Shown here piece after piece: positions 62,138-64,000 of a stretch of 64,000 bases of DNA. The stretch comes from JADLGL01 sp963823045. GTDB lineage: Bacteria; Pseudomonadota; Alphaproteobacteria; Rhizobiales; Kaistiaceae. Every line of letters begins with the position of its first letter. The first letter of the stretch is position 1. The DNA lies in NCBI GenBank assembly GCA_963823045.1, contig CAWGKA010000003.1:1-64000 (forward strand), written 5' to 3'. Both the position numbers and the translations under genes were made by a program. The notes beneath the pieces were generated by a model that ran no database searches, was not told the origin of the DNA, and worked only from the letters and a program-made list of their open reading frames with translations.

Positions 62138-63091
62138 TCAGCGGCCGGTGCGGGAGGCGCGCGCTGCCTGCAGCCGAGCGAAATCCTCGCCGGCGTGATG
62201 GGAGGATCGTGTCAGCGGGGTCGAGGCGACCATGAGGAAGCCTTTGGCCTCAGCGATCGTCTTGAAGGACGCGAATTCGTCGGGCGTCACGAAGCGCGCG
62301 ACGGGGTGATGCTTCGCGGTCGGCTGGAGGTACTGGCCGATGGTGAGGAAATCGACATCGGCGCTACGGAGGTCGTCCATGAGCTGGAGCACCTCGTCCC
62401 GGGTTTCGCCGAGGCCGGCCATGATGCCGGACTTGGTGAACATCGTTGGCGCCAGTTCCTTCACCCGCTGCAGCAGACGGAGCGAGTGGAAATAGCGGGC
62501 GCCTGGCCGGACCGAGAGATAGTGCGAGGGCACGGTTTCGAGATTGTGGTTGAAGACGTCCGGGCCGGCTTCGACGACGATCTCCAAGGCGCCGTCCTTG
62601 CGAAGGAAATCCGGGGTCAGCACCTCGATTGTGGTGTCGTGGCAAGCCCGGCGGATGGCGCCGATGACGGCGGCGAAATGCCCTGCCCCGCCGTCGCTGA
62701 GATCATCGCGGTCGACCGATGTAATGACGACATGTTTGAGGCCAAGCTCGGCGACGGCATCGGCGATCTTCTGCGGCTCGTCCGGATCGAGTGGCCCCGG
62801 CAGGCCGGTGCGGACGTTACAGAAGGCGCATGCGCGCGTGCATACTTCGCCCATGATCATGAAGGTGGCGTGCTTTTCCGACCAGCATTCGCCGATATTC
62901 GGGCAGGACGCCTCCTCGCAAACGGTCACGAGGCCGTGCGAGCGGACGATGTCCTGCGTGCGGCGGAACATGCCGGAGCCGGGCGCCTTGACGCGGATCC
63001 AGGACGGCTTGCGCTGAATTGGTAAATCCGGCCGGTGCGCCTTCTCCGGATGGCGCGGTCGCTCGGTCAGCGTGTCGATGATGGTGACCAT
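62138..63091 (-). CDS. lipA: Lipoyl synthase
   Basis: This radical SAM enzyme inserts two sulfurs into octanoyl chains on lipoyl domains. The 317 residues contain the auxiliary-cluster motif CEEASCPNIGEC (about 58-69) and the radical SAM motif CTRACAFCNVRTG (about 84-96), plus the C-terminal RSSHHAG segment with the conserved Ser ligand. It lies beside lpdA (E3 of the 2-oxo acid dehydrogenase complexes), whose E2 partners need lipoate. Confidence 0.97.
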   Translation of the reverse strand: MVTIIDTLTERPRHPEKAHRPDLPIQRKPSWIRVKAPGSGMFRRTQDIVRSHGLVTVCEEASCPNIGECWSEKHATFMIMGEVCTRACAFCNVRTGLPGPLDPDEPQKIADAVAELGLKHVVITSVDRDDLSDGGAGHFAAVIGAIRRACHDTTIEVLTPDFLRKDGALEIVVEAGPDVFNHNLETVPSHYLSVRPGARYFHSLRLLQRVKELAPTMFTKSGIMAGLGETRDEVLQLMDDLRSADVDFLTIGQYLQPTAKHHPVARFVTPDEFASFKTIAEAKGFLMVASTPLTRSSHHAGEDFARLQAARASRTGR

Positions 63092-63145
63092 AGGCTCCGA
63101 TTGGCCGATGGCTGGCGCAGCGTCAAGCCGGCGCGAGGCCGCGGA

Positions 63146-63403
63146 TCAGAAGATGCGGAAGATCGCGAGCACGATGATGGCGCCGACGACGGAGACGATC
63201 ATCTGCTCGATGAAGACGCTGCCGACATTCAGCTTGATGTTGAGAACGCGGGCCAAAAAGCCGCCGACGAAAGAGCCGAGCAGGCCGGCGACGAGGTCCG
63301 TGAGAAGATTGCCGTGGCCGGGCACGAAGATATCGGCGATGAGGCCGGCCAGCAGGCCCATCACCAGCCAGACGACGATGTCGCGCGTATCAATTCTGTT
63401 CAT
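63146..63403 (-). CDS. GlsB/YeaQ/YmgE family small membrane protein
   Basis: This 85-residue protein has three hydrophobic, glycine-rich segments (VVWLVMGLLAGLIADIFVPG, then LVAGLLGSFVGGFLARVL, then a C-terminal VVGAIIVLAIFRIF). The pattern is that of transglycosylase-associated or GlsB-type stress membrane proteins. Function is poorly defined. It lies between lipA and lpdA on the same strand. Confidence 0.85.
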   Translation of the reverse strand: MNRIDTRDIVVWLVMGLLAGLIADIFVPGHGNLLTDLVAGLLGSFVGGFLARVLNIKLNVGSVFIEQMIVSVVGAIIVLAIFRIF

Positions 63404-63485
63404 GGGGTCGGCCCTCCTCGCCGCTCGGACGCCAGCCTGAACCTAGGCCGAGTTGCCCAGCGCCGCCAGTCTAGGCCATTTCCCG

Positions 63486-64000
63486 TCAAATATGGATGAC
63501 GCGGCCGAAAGCGGACAAGACGCTCTCATGCATCGCTTCGGAGAGGGTCGGATGCGGGAAGATCAACTCGATCAGCTCCGCCTCGGTGGTCTCAAGGTTC
63601 ATGGCGACGACGAAGCCCTGGATCAGTTCGGTGACCTCGGGGCCGATCATATGCGCGCCGAGCAATTGGCCGGTCTTTGCGTCGAAGACCGTCTTGATGA
63701 AGCCGTCCGTCTCGCCCAGCGCCACCGCCTTGCCGTTGCCGATGAAGGGGAAGCGGCCAATCTTCACCTCGATGCCGGCTTCCTGCGCCGCCTTCTCGGT
63801 CATGCCGACGGAAGCGATCTGCGGGTGGCAATAGGTGCAGGCTGGGATGCGGCGCTTATCCATCGCCTCCGGCGATCCGCCGGCAATCGCCTCGACGCAG
63901 ATGATGCCCTGATGCGAGGCCTTGTGCGCCAGCATCGGAGCACCGGCGACGTCCCCGATGGCGAAGATGCCCGACACATTGGTGCGGCCAGTCTCGTCGG
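63486..64000 (-). CDS. lpdA: Dihydrolipoyl dehydrogenase, 5' partial
   Basis: This is the C-terminal part of the E3 flavoprotein that reoxidises dihydrolipoamide in 2-oxo acid dehydrogenase complexes. The visible frame runs off the window end. It contains the FAD-binding NVSGIFAIGDVAGAPMLAHK, the dimerisation domain and the active-site region FPHPTLSEAMHES with the His-Glu base pair. The CxxxxC disulfide lies outside the window. The frame is open upstream of the first visible Met, so that Met is internal. Confidence 0.95.
   Translation of the reverse strand, partial: DETGRTNVSGIFAIGDVAGAPMLAHKASHQGIICVEAIAGGSPEAMDKRRIPACTYCHPQIASVGMTEKAAQEAGIEVKIGRFPFIGNGKAVALGETDGFIKTVFDAKTGQLLGAHMIGPEVTELIQGFVVAMNLETTEAELIELIFPHPTLSEAMHESVLSAFGRVIHI

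Overview
This 64 kb window is high-GC chromosomal DNA from an alphaproteobacterium. It is most likely a member of the Rhizobiales (Hyphomicrobiales), inferred from gene order rather than a database match. Several blocks have the order expected there: nuoI-N/birA/rnj, proS-lolCD-dnaE, rpsB-tsf-pyrH-frr-uppS-cdsA-dxr-rseP-bamA-lpxD-fabZ-lpxA-lpxI-lpxB-gltA, rlpA-dac-tmk-holB-metG-tatD-mazG, hflX-hfq-dat-trkH-trkA-ntrX-ntrY-ntrC-ntrB-dusB, and ispDF-cinA-ratA-lipA-lpdA. The bifunctional IspDF, the short alphaproteobacterial ProS and an RpsB with a C-terminal helix-hairpin-helix tail agree with this. I could not place it to genus.

Layout, plus strand: 1-9465 holds the end of the complex I operon (nuoI partial, nuoJ, nuoK, nuoL, nuoM, nuoN), then birA, RNase J and a DUF1467 protein. 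9466-9882 has no gene but holds a structured element whose terminator reads on the minus strand. 9883-13209 holds proS, lolC and lolD. 13304-15693 is a more variable patch (flavodoxin-like protein, zincin lipoprotein, two small membrane proteins). 15694-33737 holds dnaE, then the translation, lipid, isoprenoid and outer-membrane supercluster. 33734-36633 (minus) holds gltA and gltX. 36786-46274 holds a CDF metal transporter, the cell-wall genes rlpA and dac, and tmk-holB-metG-tatD-MBL-mazG. 46271-59163 (minus) runs hflX, hfq, dat, trkH, trkA, ntrX, ntrY, ntrC, ntrB, dusB. 59292-60971 (plus) holds ispDF and cinA. 60968-64000 (minus) holds a DUF998 protein, ratA, lipA, a GlsB-type protein and lpdA (partial).

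The genes form coherent pathways: respiratory proton pumping (nuo); lipoprotein release and outer-membrane assembly (lolCD, bamA, rseP); lipid A synthesis (lpxD, lpxA, lpxI, lpxB with fabZ); MEP isoprenoid synthesis feeding undecaprenyl phosphate (dxr, ispDF, uppS); replication (dnaE, holB, tmk, mazG); nitrogen and envelope signalling (ntrBC, ntrYX) beside potassium uptake (trkAH) and Hfq.

The most striking property of the window is broken reading frames. birA, a zinc-peptidase lipoprotein gene, bamA, holB and ispDF each look as if they carry one extra base. ntrB looks one base short, lpxD has an in-frame amber codon, and nuoJ has lost its stop and reads into nuoK. Most of these genes are normally essential and are otherwise well preserved, so sequence or assembly error is the leading explanation. 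I see no tRNA, rRNA, CRISPR array, insertion sequence or prophage, and no clearly novel multi-gene system. The best candidates for undescribed biology are the minus-strand structured RNA near 9.5 kb, the cloverleaf repeat between nuoI and nuoJ, the 32-residue membrane peptide upstream of dnaE and the palindromic AT-rich site upstream of mazG.
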